Positions 16,705-26,334 of a stretch of 64,000 bases of DNA are shown here, in pieces. A program made the position numbers and the translations under genes. The notes under the pieces were generated by a model. That model was given only the letters and a program-made list of their open reading frames with translations. It did not search any database and was not told where the DNA came from. The first letter of the stretch is position 1; every line of letters starts with the position of its first letter. Origin of the DNA: an uncultured Verrucomicrobiota bacterium (GTDB lineage: Bacteria > Verrucomicrobiota > Verrucomicrobiia > Opitutales > Seribacteraceae); contig CACFTI010000004.1 of NCBI GenBank assembly GCA_902569115.1, forward strand, positions 1 through 64,000, in the 5' to 3' direction.

Positions 16705-17688
16705 ATGAAACTTTATACTGCAATTACACTTATTTCTACCCTGATTTTTTCTTCTTTATCCGCTCACGAAGGTCCATGGACCGTAGCACGCCCGGATGGT
16801 CACGCCCCAATCTCAGTGATGGGAGATCATATGCACGAGATGGGCGAATGGATGGTCTCTTACCGCTATATGTCAATGAATATGGACGGGTTACTGAAAG
16901 GATCTAACACTGTCGCACCGACTATGATGGCGACAGGGTTTATGCCAAATATGCTACCCACTGAAATGACTATGGACATGCATATGTTTGGCACGATGTA
17001 TGCCATTTCAAACCAATGGACACTTATGGGAATGCTTAATTATCTGGACAACGAAATGAGTATGCCAATGGGCAAAATGGATTCTAGTGGTCTTGGAGAT
17101 ATAAAGATTGCAGGACTCTACGACCTTGCACAATGGGACAGTGGACGAAGAATGCATTTAAAATTGGGATTAAATCTTCCGACAGGATCAATTGACGAAA
17201 AGCACAACGGAAATATACTTGGCTATGGTATGCAACTAGGATCCGGGACTTATGATTTCGAACCTGCCATTACTTACTTAGCGCAAACCGAAAACTATTC
17301 GTACGGTGCCCAGCTAGGAGGCATTCTGAGAATTGGAGAAAATGATCAGGATTACACCCTAGGCAACAAGTTTGAGGCAACCCTTTGGGGAGCTCGTAAA
17401 ATTACTGATTCTTTAAGCGCATCTGCCAAATTCGATTACTCGAGGCAAAGTGAAGTCGATGGAAAAGATACCCGAATGAATGAAGCGATGTCCCCTGCCC
17501 TTAATCCAAACTCTCAAGGTCGCGATATCACCATTTTTGGTCTTGGTCTAAATTACTATTTCAAAGATGGCGGATTGAGTGGACATCGCCTTGCAGCGGA
17601 GTGGGAAACTCCTATCGATCAAAAAGTGAATGGAGTGCAACTGGAGCTCGATTCTGTTTGGACGCTTGGTTGGCAATACGCATGGTAA
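16705..17688 (+). CDS. Met/His-rich outer-membrane beta-barrel protein (transporter family)
   Basis: A 327-residue protein with a signal peptide ending LSAHEGPW. The mature N-terminus is unusually rich in Met and His (GDHMHEMGEWMVSYRYMSMN, then EMTMDMHMFGTMY, NEMSMPMGKM). The rest is alternating beta-strand pattern ending in an aromatic residue (WQYAW), typical of an outer-membrane barrel. It resembles the phenol-degradation-type / copper-associated transporter family. Met/His clusters suggest binding of soft or transition metals such as Cu(I). ATG at 16705 chosen over a TTG at 16699. It lies in the putative metal-uptake block and is preceded by a stem-loop. Confidence 0.82.
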   Translation: MKLYTAITLISTLIFSSLSAHEGPWTVARPDGHAPISVMGDHMHEMGEWMVSYRYMSMNMDGLLKGSNTVAPTMMATGFMPNMLPTEMTMDMHMFGTMYAISNQWTLMGMLNYLDNEMSMPMGKMDSSGLGDIKIAGLYDLAQWDSGRRMHLKLGLNLPTGSIDEKHNGNILGYGMQLGSGTYDFEPAITYLAQTENYSYGAQLGGILRIGENDQDYTLGNKFEATLWGARKITDSLSASAKFDYSRQSEVDGKDTRMNEAMSPALNPNSQGRDITIFGLGLNYYFKDGGLSGHRLAAEWETPIDQKVNGVQLELDSVWTLGWQYAW

Positions 17689-17781
17689 TCAAAAAGTGTT
17701 GAAGTCTTAATAACTTTGCTTGTTAACTTAAAAGATTACCGATGAGTTTTTAGATATTTTCAGAGATCTAGCAAAATAGTA

Positions 17782-19002
17782 ATGAGTGGCGAAACCAAAG
17801 ATTATCCAGAAAGTATCGCCTTAAAAACTCAAAAGTTTGATCTCTGGAGAAATACTTGCAATGGCATTGTAGAGGCGAGTTTTGCCTCCACATGTCTGCT
17901 GGTTGCCATTCGGTATTTCGAGGCATCCGATACCGCAAAATCATTATTGGCCAGTGGAGGAGCTATAGGATTTCTTTTTGCCCCTCTATTTTTAATTCTT
18001 ATCGGAAAGAGCAGAATGCCCGTTAGTAAAATCTGCTCAGCCCTGATGGCGTTTACGGCTATTTTTATTTTAATCTCCGCTATATCACCCTCTGCTTGGT
18101 TTTATGTAATTTGTGTATTACTTGGCTGTATACTTGCGGTTCAGGTACCATCGATGATGGTTCATGTATACTCTAATAATTATAGCCCTAATGAAAAAGG
18201 AGGGCGAATATCTGGTAACCTTATGCTTTCATCCGCGGCCGGGGGTGCCACCGCACTTGTCATCGGACTAATTCTGGATTTGGACCTCGGGTTCTTTAAG
18301 CTTATTGCCTTTGGCACCTTCCTGATTTGCCTTGGTACGGCATACTTCCATCTAAAAATTCCATCCAAACCACTCGAATCAGATTCTCTAGGCTTATTAA
18401 AAAATCTTTTGCAGGCGACTAAAGATCGGCTTTTCTTGTGGATGTTATCGGGATTAATGCTCACAGGCATTGGCGTCATGTTGACGATCCCGATTCGTGT
18501 GGAATATTTAGTTAATCCGGCTTATGGACTGAATTTCAGCAACACCATGGTTCTTTGTATTACTATGGTAGTTCCGCTGGTCACAGATGTTAGCAGCACC
18601 CCAATTTGGGGCCGGGCTTATGATAAGTTTAACTTAGCCTATGTAAGAACTTTTGCAGGCATTTTTTTCCTATTGGGTCTTTTTCTTTTCTTTCAGTCCA
18701 AAAGTCTCCCCTTACTGTGTCTTGCATCCGCATTAATTGGAACAGGTGTTGGCGGAGGCACAATGGTTTGGACATTATGGGTAACCAAAGTTGCACCCAA
18801 AGGAAGCGAATCTACATACATGAGTCTGCATTTATTTTTTACCGGAATGAGAGGCTTACCTGCCCCTTTTCTGGGTTACTGGATTCTTACGAACCTGGGA
18901 CCCAGTGCAGTCTCATGGGGATCCGCAATATTGATCACGCTCGGTTGCCTTGTTTTCATCAGGCTTGCATCCGATAAAAGATTAATACCGAACTATTTGT
19001 GA
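17782..19002 (+). CDS. MFS transporter
   Basis: A 406-residue major facilitator superfamily carrier with about 12 predicted membrane helices in two halves joined by a cytosolic loop around residues 190-215. Typical segments include GGAIGFLFAPLFLILIGKSRMP and GGRISGNLMLSSAAGGATALVIGLILDLDLG. Substrate unknown. It sits between the Met/His-rich outer-membrane protein and the TonB-dependent receptor on the same strand, so it may move the receptor's ligand (for example a metallophore) across the inner membrane or export a chelator. That role is inference from context. Confidence 0.88.
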   Translation: MSGETKDYPESIALKTQKFDLWRNTCNGIVEASFASTCLLVAIRYFEASDTAKSLLASGGAIGFLFAPLFLILIGKSRMPVSKICSALMAFTAIFILISAISPSAWFYVICVLLGCILAVQVPSMMVHVYSNNYSPNEKGGRISGNLMLSSAAGGATALVIGLILDLDLGFFKLIAFGTFLICLGTAYFHLKIPSKPLESDSLGLLKNLLQATKDRLFLWMLSGLMLTGIGVMLTIPIRVEYLVNPAYGLNFSNTMVLCITMVVPLVTDVSSTPIWGRAYDKFNLAYVRTFAGIFFLLGLFLFFQSKSLPLLCLASALIGTGVGGGTMVWTLWVTKVAPKGSESTYMSLHLFFTGMRGLPAPFLGYWILTNLGPSAVSWGSAILITLGCLVFIRLASDKRLIPNYL

Positions 19003-19026
19003 GCTGAAGGATACATAATTCCTCTC

Positions 19027-21225
19027 TTGCTAGAAAATCACTTTCAGTTTTTGTATAAAATTCTGCTCTTGAATCTCTTTTGTCTACATATCGGTTTCGT
19101 CTTTGCCCTGTTGATTGGGAGCTATCCCACTGTAGCCTTTTCAAGTGTAAGAACAGGGATGATTGACGAACTCACGCCCATGGTTGTAACTGCTAAAGGT
19201 GGCTTCCCGGAACCCCTAAATTCGACAGCTTGGTCGATTACCACACTGGAAACTGATGCCATAAAAGGGCATGCGAGATCATTGCCCGAAGCTTTATCTG
19301 GAATTCCTTCCATTATGGTTCAGAAAACTGCACTGGGCCAATCTTCGCCCTATGTCCGTGGATTCACTGGTTACCATAATGCTTTACTCGTAGATGGAGT
19401 AAGGCTTAATCACAGTGCGATGCGCTCTGGGCCCAACCAGTATTGGAGCACCGTCCTTGTTAATGGAGTGGAATCAATCGAAGTTCTGCGCGGGACCAAC
19501 GGTTCGATCTATGGAGCTGACGCCATTGGTGGGGTCGTTAATATTTTATCCAAGGAACCGGTTTTTAAAGAATCTAAAAACCAATTTAATGGCAGATTCA
19601 CCGGAAGAATCGCTTCCGCCGAGGAATCCTGGGGTGCCAGTCTTTTGGCTGAAACACAAACTCCCGATTGGTTTGCTGAAATTTCGCACTCGGAACAATC
19701 CTTTGGTGACCTTTCCGGTGGCAAGACGGTGGGGGTTCAGAAAAACACCGGCTACAACACCAGAGGAACCACTGCCAGACTGGCGAGGAAACTTTCCGAT
19801 AATGCCCATTTTATTTTTGGCATCCAAAAAGCATTCATGGATGATGTACCCCGAACTCATAAAACGATTGATGGGATAAGTTGGGAAGGGTTATCTGCCG
19901 GCAAAGAAATCTGGAGGAGGCTCGATCAGGAGAGGGAACTTTATTATGGAAAGTTAAGCTGGGAAAATATTGGCGGAATAGCGGATGCTGGTCAGATCTC
20001 CCTTAGCCTCCACACACATGAACAGGCGAGGAACCGCATGAAAGGAAATTTAGGTGCCGCAACTGGGGGAGACTTTCAAAAATTTGATCTCGATGATTAC
20101 GGCCTATCCGCAAGATTTGAAGCTGATACAATATGGAATAGCAGATTATCCTATGGTGCTAAATGGCATCATGAGGAATTAATTTCAGGTGGTTATAAAT
20201 TTAATGCCAATTCAACCCGAACCTCTGACCTTACCCAAGGTCCCTTGGCCGCAAATGCTGAATACAACCGCATCGCTTTCTATCTTCAGGATACATACGA
20301 ATTGGATACGGGTTTTACTTTTCAACCCGGTATCCGCTTCTCTTCCATTCAGGCTGACCTAAAGGAGTATTATGGAGAAAATGACGACTCGACTACTTTA
20401 CAGAATCCAGAAAAGAAATCTTACGAGGAACTCATCGGCAGCCTCCGTGTAAGCAAGCAAATCAACGATGACTTTTTTGCCTTCGGAGGCATTTCACAGG
20501 GATTCAGGCCACCCAGTCTTTACGACCTGACCTCTACAGATGAAACCAGTGCCATCGAAAGACCGAACACGAAACTTGAACCGGAAAAATTTCATCAAGC
20601 TGAGATTGGACTGAGATCTTTTGCGGGGCCATTACGCTTCACCACTTCCTTCTATCATACATGGATTAAGGATATGATTGTCAGGTCTCCAGTAGAATCC
20701 GGACAATCCAATACCTTAAAATCTAACGGTGATGGATATTTACAGGGAATCGAGCTCGAAGTTGCCTACGATTGGACTCCCTCCTGGAATTCTACCCTAT
20801 CCTTCTCCTGGATGGATGGAGAAGTGGAGCAACTCTTAGATAATAATTCCTCAGGCACCGTAGCTATTCAGGGACGAAATTACACCCCGGTCGACCGGGC
20901 TGCCACCCGACTGATGCCGGTCCAAACACAATTGATTACCCGCTACCGACCAGATGGCTCTCCTTGGATGGGCGAGCTATCAATCCTTGCGGTTGGTGAA
21001 GCGGATAAACTTTCTTTAAAAGATGAAACCGACAAAAGTCGCATTCCTGTAAACGGTACCCCTGATTATATTTTGGTTGGACTGATGGGTGCTTATGAAT
21101 GGAATGAAAGTTCCAGTATTTCTCTGGCAATTGAAAATATAGGAGACATCGATTATCGTGTACATGGATCGGGTGTCAATGGACCTGGAAGGAATTTTGT
21201 TCTGACATACTCTCAAAATTTCTAA
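19027..21225 (+). CDS. TonB-dependent outer-membrane receptor
   Basis: A 732-residue receptor. From a TTG start there is a hydrophobic leader (about 10-36), a TonB-box-like stretch ELTPMVVTA (about 49-57), a plug domain (SLPEALSGIPSIMVQKTALGQSSPYVRGFTG ... GPNQYWSTV ... IEVLRGTNGSIYGADAIGGVVNI, quoted in parts), then a 22-strand-type barrel. Strands include GFRPPSLYDLTS near 495 and the barrel ends NFVLTYSQNF. The set resembles siderophore/haem/metallophore receptors rather than SusC-type sugar receptors, since no SusD or carboxypeptidase-like N-domain is present. Context suggests a metal complex as ligand. A 24-nt gap separates it from the MFS gene. Confidence 0.93.
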   Translation: MLENHFQFLYKILLLNLFCLHIGFVFALLIGSYPTVAFSSVRTGMIDELTPMVVTAKGGFPEPLNSTAWSITTLETDAIKGHARSLPEALSGIPSIMVQKTALGQSSPYVRGFTGYHNALLVDGVRLNHSAMRSGPNQYWSTVLVNGVESIEVLRGTNGSIYGADAIGGVVNILSKEPVFKESKNQFNGRFTGRIASAEESWGASLLAETQTPDWFAEISHSEQSFGDLSGGKTVGVQKNTGYNTRGTTARLARKLSDNAHFIFGIQKAFMDDVPRTHKTIDGISWEGLSAGKEIWRRLDQERELYYGKLSWENIGGIADAGQISLSLHTHEQARNRMKGNLGAATGGDFQKFDLDDYGLSARFEADTIWNSRLSYGAKWHHEELISGGYKFNANSTRTSDLTQGPLAANAEYNRIAFYLQDTYELDTGFTFQPGIRFSSIQADLKEYYGENDDSTTLQNPEKKSYEELIGSLRVSKQINDDFFAFGGISQGFRPPSLYDLTSTDETSAIERPNTKLEPEKFHQAEIGLRSFAGPLRFTTSFYHTWIKDMIVRSPVESGQSNTLKSNGDGYLQGIELEVAYDWTPSWNSTLSFSWMDGEVEQLLDNNSSGTVAIQGRNYTPVDRAATRLMPVQTQLITRYRPDGSPWMGELSILAVGEADKLSLKDETDKSRIPVNGTPDYILVGLMGAYEWNESSSISLAIENIGDIDYRVHGSGVNGPGRNFVLTYSQNF

Positions 21226-21230
21226 AAGTA

Positions 21231-21243
21231 GGGGTTTTACCCC
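21231..21243 (+). terminator. Possible weak terminator after the TonB receptor
   Basis: Hairpin GGGGT-TTT-ACCCC six bases past the receptor stop codon. It lacks a run of T, having A6 T4 instead, so it may be weak or factor-assisted. Confidence 0.4.
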
Positions 21244-21316
21244 CCCCTAAAAAATTTTAGATAGGTCGTAATTTTTCCTGTAACTTTTGCTGATTCGCAC
21301 TAGTTTTAGATTTGTT

Positions 21317-23467
21317 ATGAAAATATTCTTTTCTTTGCCCTTATTCCTTCTGATTACCATTTACGCATATGGCGATAAATTATCGGTGAAGGAGATTAAA
21401 ACTGAGGTGACAGCCATAAACAAAATTCTGAACAAGAATTATGTAAAACATGAAGTCCAGGTTCCTGAAAAATTGGATGATGCTCTTTGGGCTCGAAGAA
21501 TATACCTCAAAGCCGCCGGACGAATCCCGACCCATGATGAAATCACTTCTTTTCTGGCGGACACATCTTCCGAAAAGAAACGTCTGTTAATTGATCGACT
21601 GATCAAATCCTCCGCATACAAAAGCCAAATGTTTAATTGGTGGGCTGACTTGCTGAGACTTCAGTCAAGAATGCGTGGAGGAAATCAAATAGGTGCAGGC
21701 CAACTCTATGTCCATTGGGTAAAAGAGCAGATTGAAAAAAATATTCCTTTTGATCAAATGGCGTACAATTTAGTAACCGCTGAAGGATATCCCTGGGATA
21801 ATGGTGCGGTTGGTTACTACCTGCGAGATGCGGGTATGCCCCTTGATAATATGTCAAATACCACTCAGGTCTTTTTGGGAACCCAGATGGTTTGTGCTCA
21901 ATGCCATAACCATCCGTTCGATCGCTGGACCCAGATGGAATATTATCAGATGGCTTCGTACACTTATGGTATAACTTCATCCAGGGGTGGAGACATTCAA
22001 AGCAAGATACGAAAGCATTTTGAGCAAAAAAATAAGAACCTTTCCTACAAGGACAGGAAGAAAAAAACACAGAGCAAGGAAGCTGCTGCCCTGCGCCGAT
22101 CTCTGCAGGAGATGCTCAGGCCTTTACGGTATGGGGCCACTCATACGGAAAGGAAATTAAATCTCCCCCATGATTATCAGTATGACGACGCAAAACCCAA
22201 ATCTCCGGTAACCGCTTCCCCAATTTTTGAGAATGAACTGAAGACTGAAAAAGGTGAATCTAAAGTACATGCCTACGGCCAATGGATCATCGATCCGGAA
22301 AATCCGAGATTTACCAAAGTCATTGCAAATCGGATGTGGAAAAAAGTTTTCGGTCGGGGACTGGTTGAACCAGTAGACGATTGGCGCGACGACACCACCG
22401 CTTCGATCCCTGCCTTGCTCGAACACCTCGAGAAATTAATGGTTCGTGTGGACTACGATCTGAGTGAATTTCAAAAAATCCTTTTTCAAGTCAGTGCATT
22501 TGAAAACTCATCCCCTTCCTTCATTCCAAATATCGAGACCCCATATTATTTCGAGGCACCCCTTCTCGAAAGAATGACTGCCGAACAAATTTGGGACTCG
22601 CTGGTATCCCTGTCCATACCGGATGCAGATGAAAGGAAACTCAATTCGGAAATAATCAAAGAACGACTCAATCGTTTTCAAGAATACGAAGAAAAAGTCT
22701 ACGGTTTGGATGAGGAAAAATTGGTCAAACTTGCCCGCAAAGGTTCCAAGGCCAGCAAAGAGATCATTGATCAAATGGAAAATATTCAAAAGAAACTTCG
22801 GGAAGCACAGGAGGCTGATGATCGGGAGGCGGTAGCGAAATTGCGAAGAGAATATGGTGTAGCACGCAACCAACAGAGAACCATTTTTGCCAAACTCATT
22901 ATGGGCCCGGACTTTGAAGTACGCTCACTCTATGGAAACAGTAACCCCTACAAAAAGAATGACAGATGGAAAGGCTTCAATTCCGGAATCTACAGAGCCT
23001 CCGAATTACAAACTCCGGCGAATCCAGGACATTTCCTGCAGGAGTTTGGGCAGTCAGATCGAGAAGTTGCCGAAAATTCAAACCAAGACGCATCTGTGCC
23101 CCAGGCACTTACTCTGCTTAATGGTACTTTTTATGGAGCCCTGTTTAACAAGAACTCTCCGTTTATGAAAAAATTGGCAAAAGCCGAAACACCGCAGGAA
23201 AAAATTGAGGTTCTGTTTTTGTCTATTCTTAACCGGAAACCCACAGCCTTAGAAATTAGTGCCTGCATTGACGAGCTTTCCCCCAATGCGTTATCCCCTT
23301 TGCCAGTTTCTCAAAAAATACCGGATAGAATCCCAAAGGATAAAAGAAAAGCCTACCAGAAAAATATCGAAAAAAGTCTCGCACAGGCTCAATTTAATAA
23401 AAACCGTGAGTACTTTTCTCTTGCTTGGTCCCTCATAAACACCCGTCAATTTTCTTTTATTCAGTAA
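21317..23467 (+). CDS. DUF1549 and DUF1553 domain-containing protein (planctomycete cytochrome type, no N-terminal haem domain)
   Basis: A 716-residue exported protein from ATG 21317 (an in-frame TTG at 21287 would add 10 residues). Signal peptide MKIFFSLPLFLLITIYAYG. DUF1549 spans roughly 30-260 and includes the single CxxCH motif MVCAQCHNHPFDRWTQ. DUF1553 follows (PRFTKVIANRMWKKVFGRGLVEPVDDWRDD ... VPQALTLLNG ... ILNRKPTALE, shown in parts). Many relatives carry an additional N-terminal cytochrome c (PSCyt1) domain; this one does not. A Lys/Glu-rich coiled insert occurs around 450-530. It is paired with the DUF1501 protein 12 nt downstream, the standard arrangement. The function of the pair is unknown; it is often linked to polysaccharide and sulfated-glycan use. 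Confidence 0.9.
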   Translation: MKIFFSLPLFLLITIYAYGDKLSVKEIKTEVTAINKILNKNYVKHEVQVPEKLDDALWARRIYLKAAGRIPTHDEITSFLADTSSEKKRLLIDRLIKSSAYKSQMFNWWADLLRLQSRMRGGNQIGAGQLYVHWVKEQIEKNIPFDQMAYNLVTAEGYPWDNGAVGYYLRDAGMPLDNMSNTTQVFLGTQMVCAQCHNHPFDRWTQMEYYQMASYTYGITSSRGGDIQSKIRKHFEQKNKNLSYKDRKKKTQSKEAAALRRSLQEMLRPLRYGATHTERKLNLPHDYQYDDAKPKSPVTASPIFENELKTEKGESKVHAYGQWIIDPENPRFTKVIANRMWKKVFGRGLVEPVDDWRDDTTASIPALLEHLEKLMVRVDYDLSEFQKILFQVSAFENSSPSFIPNIETPYYFEAPLLERMTAEQIWDSLVSLSIPDADERKLNSEIIKERLNRFQEYEEKVYGLDEEKLVKLARKGSKASKEIIDQMENIQKKLREAQEADDREAVAKLRREYGVARNQQRTIFAKLIMGPDFEVRSLYGNSNPYKKNDRWKGFNSGIYRASELQTPANPGHFLQEFGQSDREVAENSNQDASVPQALTLLNGTFYGALFNKNSPFMKKLAKAETPQEKIEVLFLSILNRKPTALEISACIDELSPNALSPLPVSQKIPDRIPKDKRKAYQKNIEKSLAQAQFNKNREYFSLAWSLINTRQFSFIQ

Positions 23468-23479
23468 CCAACACCCTCA

Positions 23480-24796
23480 ATGACTAAGAACATGAAAACA
23501 TCAGATTCTCTTTTCTCAGACGAATTAAATAGAAGACGATTTGTCTCTCTTGCAGCCAAAGGCTTTCTTGGGGTTAGTATTCTTCCTTGGGCTACAGCCC
23601 ATAATTTGAAAGGTGCTGGACTTGGATTGAATCGTCCGCTGAATTACGCCCCCAAAGCTAAAAATGTCATCTACTTGTATATGTCCGGCGGAATGACCCA
23701 TTTGGATACCTTTGACCCAAAACCAGGTACTGAAACCGGCGGGCCAACAACTGCTATCAATACGAAAGCGGATGGCCTGCAACTTGCCGAAAACCTGCCA
23801 CTCCTTGCAAACCACGCCGATAAAATTGCAGTCGTTCGAGGCATGACATCCACCAAAGGAGCACACCAGCAGGGTAATTATTTCATGCATACAAGCTATG
23901 CACAACGAGCGACCATCGTGCACCCGAGTATGGGAGCATGGATGACTCGCTTGGATGGCCGGTTCAACCCCACCCTGCCTGGTGCAGTTGTAGTCAGCGG
24001 GGGGAGCAGACATCCCCTTTCCGGGTTTCTTTCCACATCTCATCAACCCCTGGCAGTGGGAAATCCAAATGAAGGACTTAAAAATATCCGCAGACTGTGG
24101 GGAATGACGGAAGAGAAATTCGAGCGGGGCTTAAGCCTCTCACAAAAGCTCGATCGTAAATTCACGGAAAAATATAATTTGGATCATGTAAATGCATATT
24201 CCAATATGTACGATGATGCTGTTCGCTTAATGAAAAGCAAGGACCTGAAGGCATTTGATTTGAAGGAAGAAACTGCGTCTACGAGAGAATCTTATGGTAG
24301 TGATAATTTTGGACAAGGAGTGCTTCTCGCCAGAAGACTAGTAGAAAGACAGGTACGATTCGTAGAGGTACAATTGGGTGGATGGGATACTCACCAGAAT
24401 AATTTCACTCGGGTTCCCGAAAGGTGTGCCATTTTAGATCAGGCTCTTTCTGCCTTGCTTGACGATCTCACAAAAAGAGGCTTACTGGATGAAACACTTG
24501 TCGTCCTGGCAACTGAGTTTGGAAGAACTCCAACAATCAATGTCAATGAAGGACGCGATCACTACCCTAAAGCCTTTTCCTGTATGCTTGCTGGAGGCGG
24601 AATCAAGGGAGGTCAAACCTGGGGTGCAACCGATGATGAAGGACGGGAAGTGGTCGAGAACAAAGTCGAAATTCCTGATTTCAATGCGACTATTGCCTAC
24701 GCCCTCGGCTTGCCATTGGATGAAATCATTTATTCCCCCACCCGCAGACCGTTCACTCTTTCGGACAAAGGCCAACCACTTACTCAATTGATTTAG
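23480..24796 (+). CDS. DUF1501 domain-containing protein (alkaline-phosphatase-like fold, Tat-exported)
   Basis: A 438-residue protein with an N-terminal twin-arginine-like signal ([21 protein letters not shown]). DUF1501 segments include [53 protein letters not shown] and [32 protein letters not shown]. The family is related to sulfatases/alkaline phosphatases but activity has not been shown. Almost always paired with a DUF1549/DUF1553 protein, as here. The metal-ligand-like Asp and His residues ([19 protein letters not shown]) are retained. Confidence 0.92.
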   Translation: [438 protein letters not shown]

Positions 24797-24920
24797 TTAT
24801 TTCTAAACTGAGACTCCCCCTTTCGTAGCGACCCTTTGCCCTCGACGAAGTTTGGTATATCTGTAAGTTAATCTGCTTAACCCACATAATTAAAACTTAC
24901 CTTACCTAAAGATAACAAAC

Positions 24921-25523
24921 ATGAAGAAGTATTTTGCATATCTACTGCTCATGCTTCCATTTGCCATGACAGAAGCAAAGCCTATTAAACCCGAAAATAC
25001 ACTAACGATCGAATTAAAAGACGGCCCAGTCGTTATCGAGCTATTTCCAGATGTTGCCCCAAAACATGTTGAAAGAATCAAAAAGCTTGTTGGAGAAGGA
25101 AAATATGATGGTGTCGTTTTTCACCGTGTAATTGACGGGTTTATGGCTCAAACCGGAGATGTTGAGTTTGGTAATAAGAAAGACTTTAATTCCGGCCGCG
25201 TTGGCACCGGCGGATCCGACCTTCCTGACCTTAAGGAAGAATTTAACGATAAAAAACATGTTAGAGGAACCTGCTCCATGGCAAGATCTTCCAGCCCCAA
25301 CAGTGCGAATAGCCAATTCTTCATCTGCTTTGAAGATGCTTCTTTCCTTGACGGTCAATACACCGTGTGGGGTCAGGTGATTGATGGAATGGATCATGTT
25401 GATAAGATTAAAAAAGGTTCATCCTCCAACAATGGATCTGTCAGCGACCCAGATCACATGGTTAAACTTTCAGTTGGTGGAAAATCATCATCTTCCGAAA
25501 AGCCCAAAGATAAGAAGAAATAA
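24921..25523 (+). CDS. Secreted cyclophilin-type peptidyl-prolyl cis-trans isomerase
   Basis: A 200-residue protein with a signal peptide ending MTEAKPI. Full cyclophilin domain (about 27-185): FHRVIDGFMAQTGD with the catalytic Arg, RGTCSMARSSSPNSANSQFFI and DGQYTVWGQVIDGMDHVDKI. The C-terminus is a Ser/Lys-rich tail (SSSEKPKDKKK). It catalyses proline isomerisation during folding in the periplasm. It follows the DUF1501 gene by 124 nt and may have its own promoter. Its stop lies 14 nt from the convergent DUF3299 gene. Confidence 0.94.
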   Translation: MKKYFAYLLLMLPFAMTEAKPIKPENTLTIELKDGPVVIELFPDVAPKHVERIKKLVGEGKYDGVVFHRVIDGFMAQTGDVEFGNKKDFNSGRVGTGGSDLPDLKEEFNDKKHVRGTCSMARSSSPNSANSQFFICFEDASFLDGQYTVWGQVIDGMDHVDKIKKGSSSNNGSVSDPDHMVKLSVGGKSSSSEKPKDKKK

Positions 25524-25537
25524 ATTTAATTCTTCGC

Positions 25538-26272
25538 TTACAGAGCGGGGCCGGTAATTTCGTCGCATGTCATGTGGTAAAGACCGACGAAAAATTCTTC
25601 ATCCCAACGCTCCTCGACAGTTAACTGACCGGTAACACGGATGATGCGGTCCATCATCACTTCAACTCCTTTGCTTGCATTGACGACTACCCATCCATTG
25701 GCTTCAGGAGTCTGACCAAAGCAACAACTCATTTGATCGGGGAGAAGTAGAAATTCTTTTACTTCGTTATTTTCGTCCACCACCGTGGGAATCATAAAAC
25801 CTTCGATAGCTACCAAGTTTCCGGATTTCTCACGTAATCTCTTTGGTACTCTCTGAGCATAGGCAGAAAAATCAAAGTCCTGGCCGTCCTTTTCCCATTC
25901 CACCAAATATTCAAAATTCATCATGTCACGAAATGCCAATGGTTTATATTCGCTGCCTTCATCAAGCGGAGGAAGGTTGGAAACTACGGCTTCTTCTGAA
26001 TTATTTTCGTCATAGGGTTGAGGCTGCCCTTTCACCACCAAGCCCTCTTCAAGAACCTTTCCGCCGGGTGTGCTCTCATTTTCGTCAGACGAAAGAACTA
26101 AGGATTGATTTTCATCCGGTACGGCTGCCTCCCTCATTTCGATAATTGGCTCGCCAACGATATCTTTTGGAAAGTCATCTGCGGGTTTAGGGCTCTGTTC
26201 ACTGCAGCTAATTCCCAAGACTAAGATTCCCAAGAGCAAGAAAAAGTTCGAGAAATCTTTGAATTTATACAT
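25538..26272 (-). CDS. DUF3299 lipoprotein associated with an ABC transporter
   Basis: A 244-residue lipoprotein when started at the ATG at 26272 (MYKFKDFSNFFLLLGILVLGISCSEQ, lipobox LGISC); the open frame extends 17 residues upstream to 26323. A Glu/Asn-rich linker precedes the conserved C-terminal DUF3299 domain (about 125-244: SAYAQRVPKRLREKSGNLVAIEGFMIP, MSCCFGQTPEANGWVVV, VTGQLTVEERWDEEFFVGLYHMTCDEI, given as parts). The conserved Cys pair CCFG and the late Cys are family features and may bind a metal. It is the last gene of an operon with a FtsX-like permease and LolD-like ATPase. The arrangement matches the zinc-regulated zrg-type operons I know from Vibrio, though no DUF2796 gene is in this window. 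Confidence 0.88.
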   Translation of the reverse strand: MYKFKDFSNFFLLLGILVLGISCSEQSPKPADDFPKDIVGEPIIEMREAAVPDENQSLVLSSDENESTPGGKVLEEGLVVKGQPQPYDENNSEEAVVSNLPPLDEGSEYKPLAFRDMMNFEYLVEWEKDGQDFDFSAYAQRVPKRLREKSGNLVAIEGFMIPTVVDENNEVKEFLLLPDQMSCCFGQTPEANGWVVVNASKGVEVMMDRIIRVTGQLTVEERWDEEFFVGLYHMTCDEITGPAL

Positions 26273-26334
26273 GAGAGAAGTTCTTATGAATGAACGCTTA
26301 GTATGAGCAAGCATGTTTGTCATAAAACGCTGTT

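Noticed and set aside
16584-16907. Plus-strand open frame across the start of the Met/His-rich protein
   Set aside because: It overlaps the clearly coding porin gene in another frame, spans the hairpin and encodes no signal or domain; a shadow frame.
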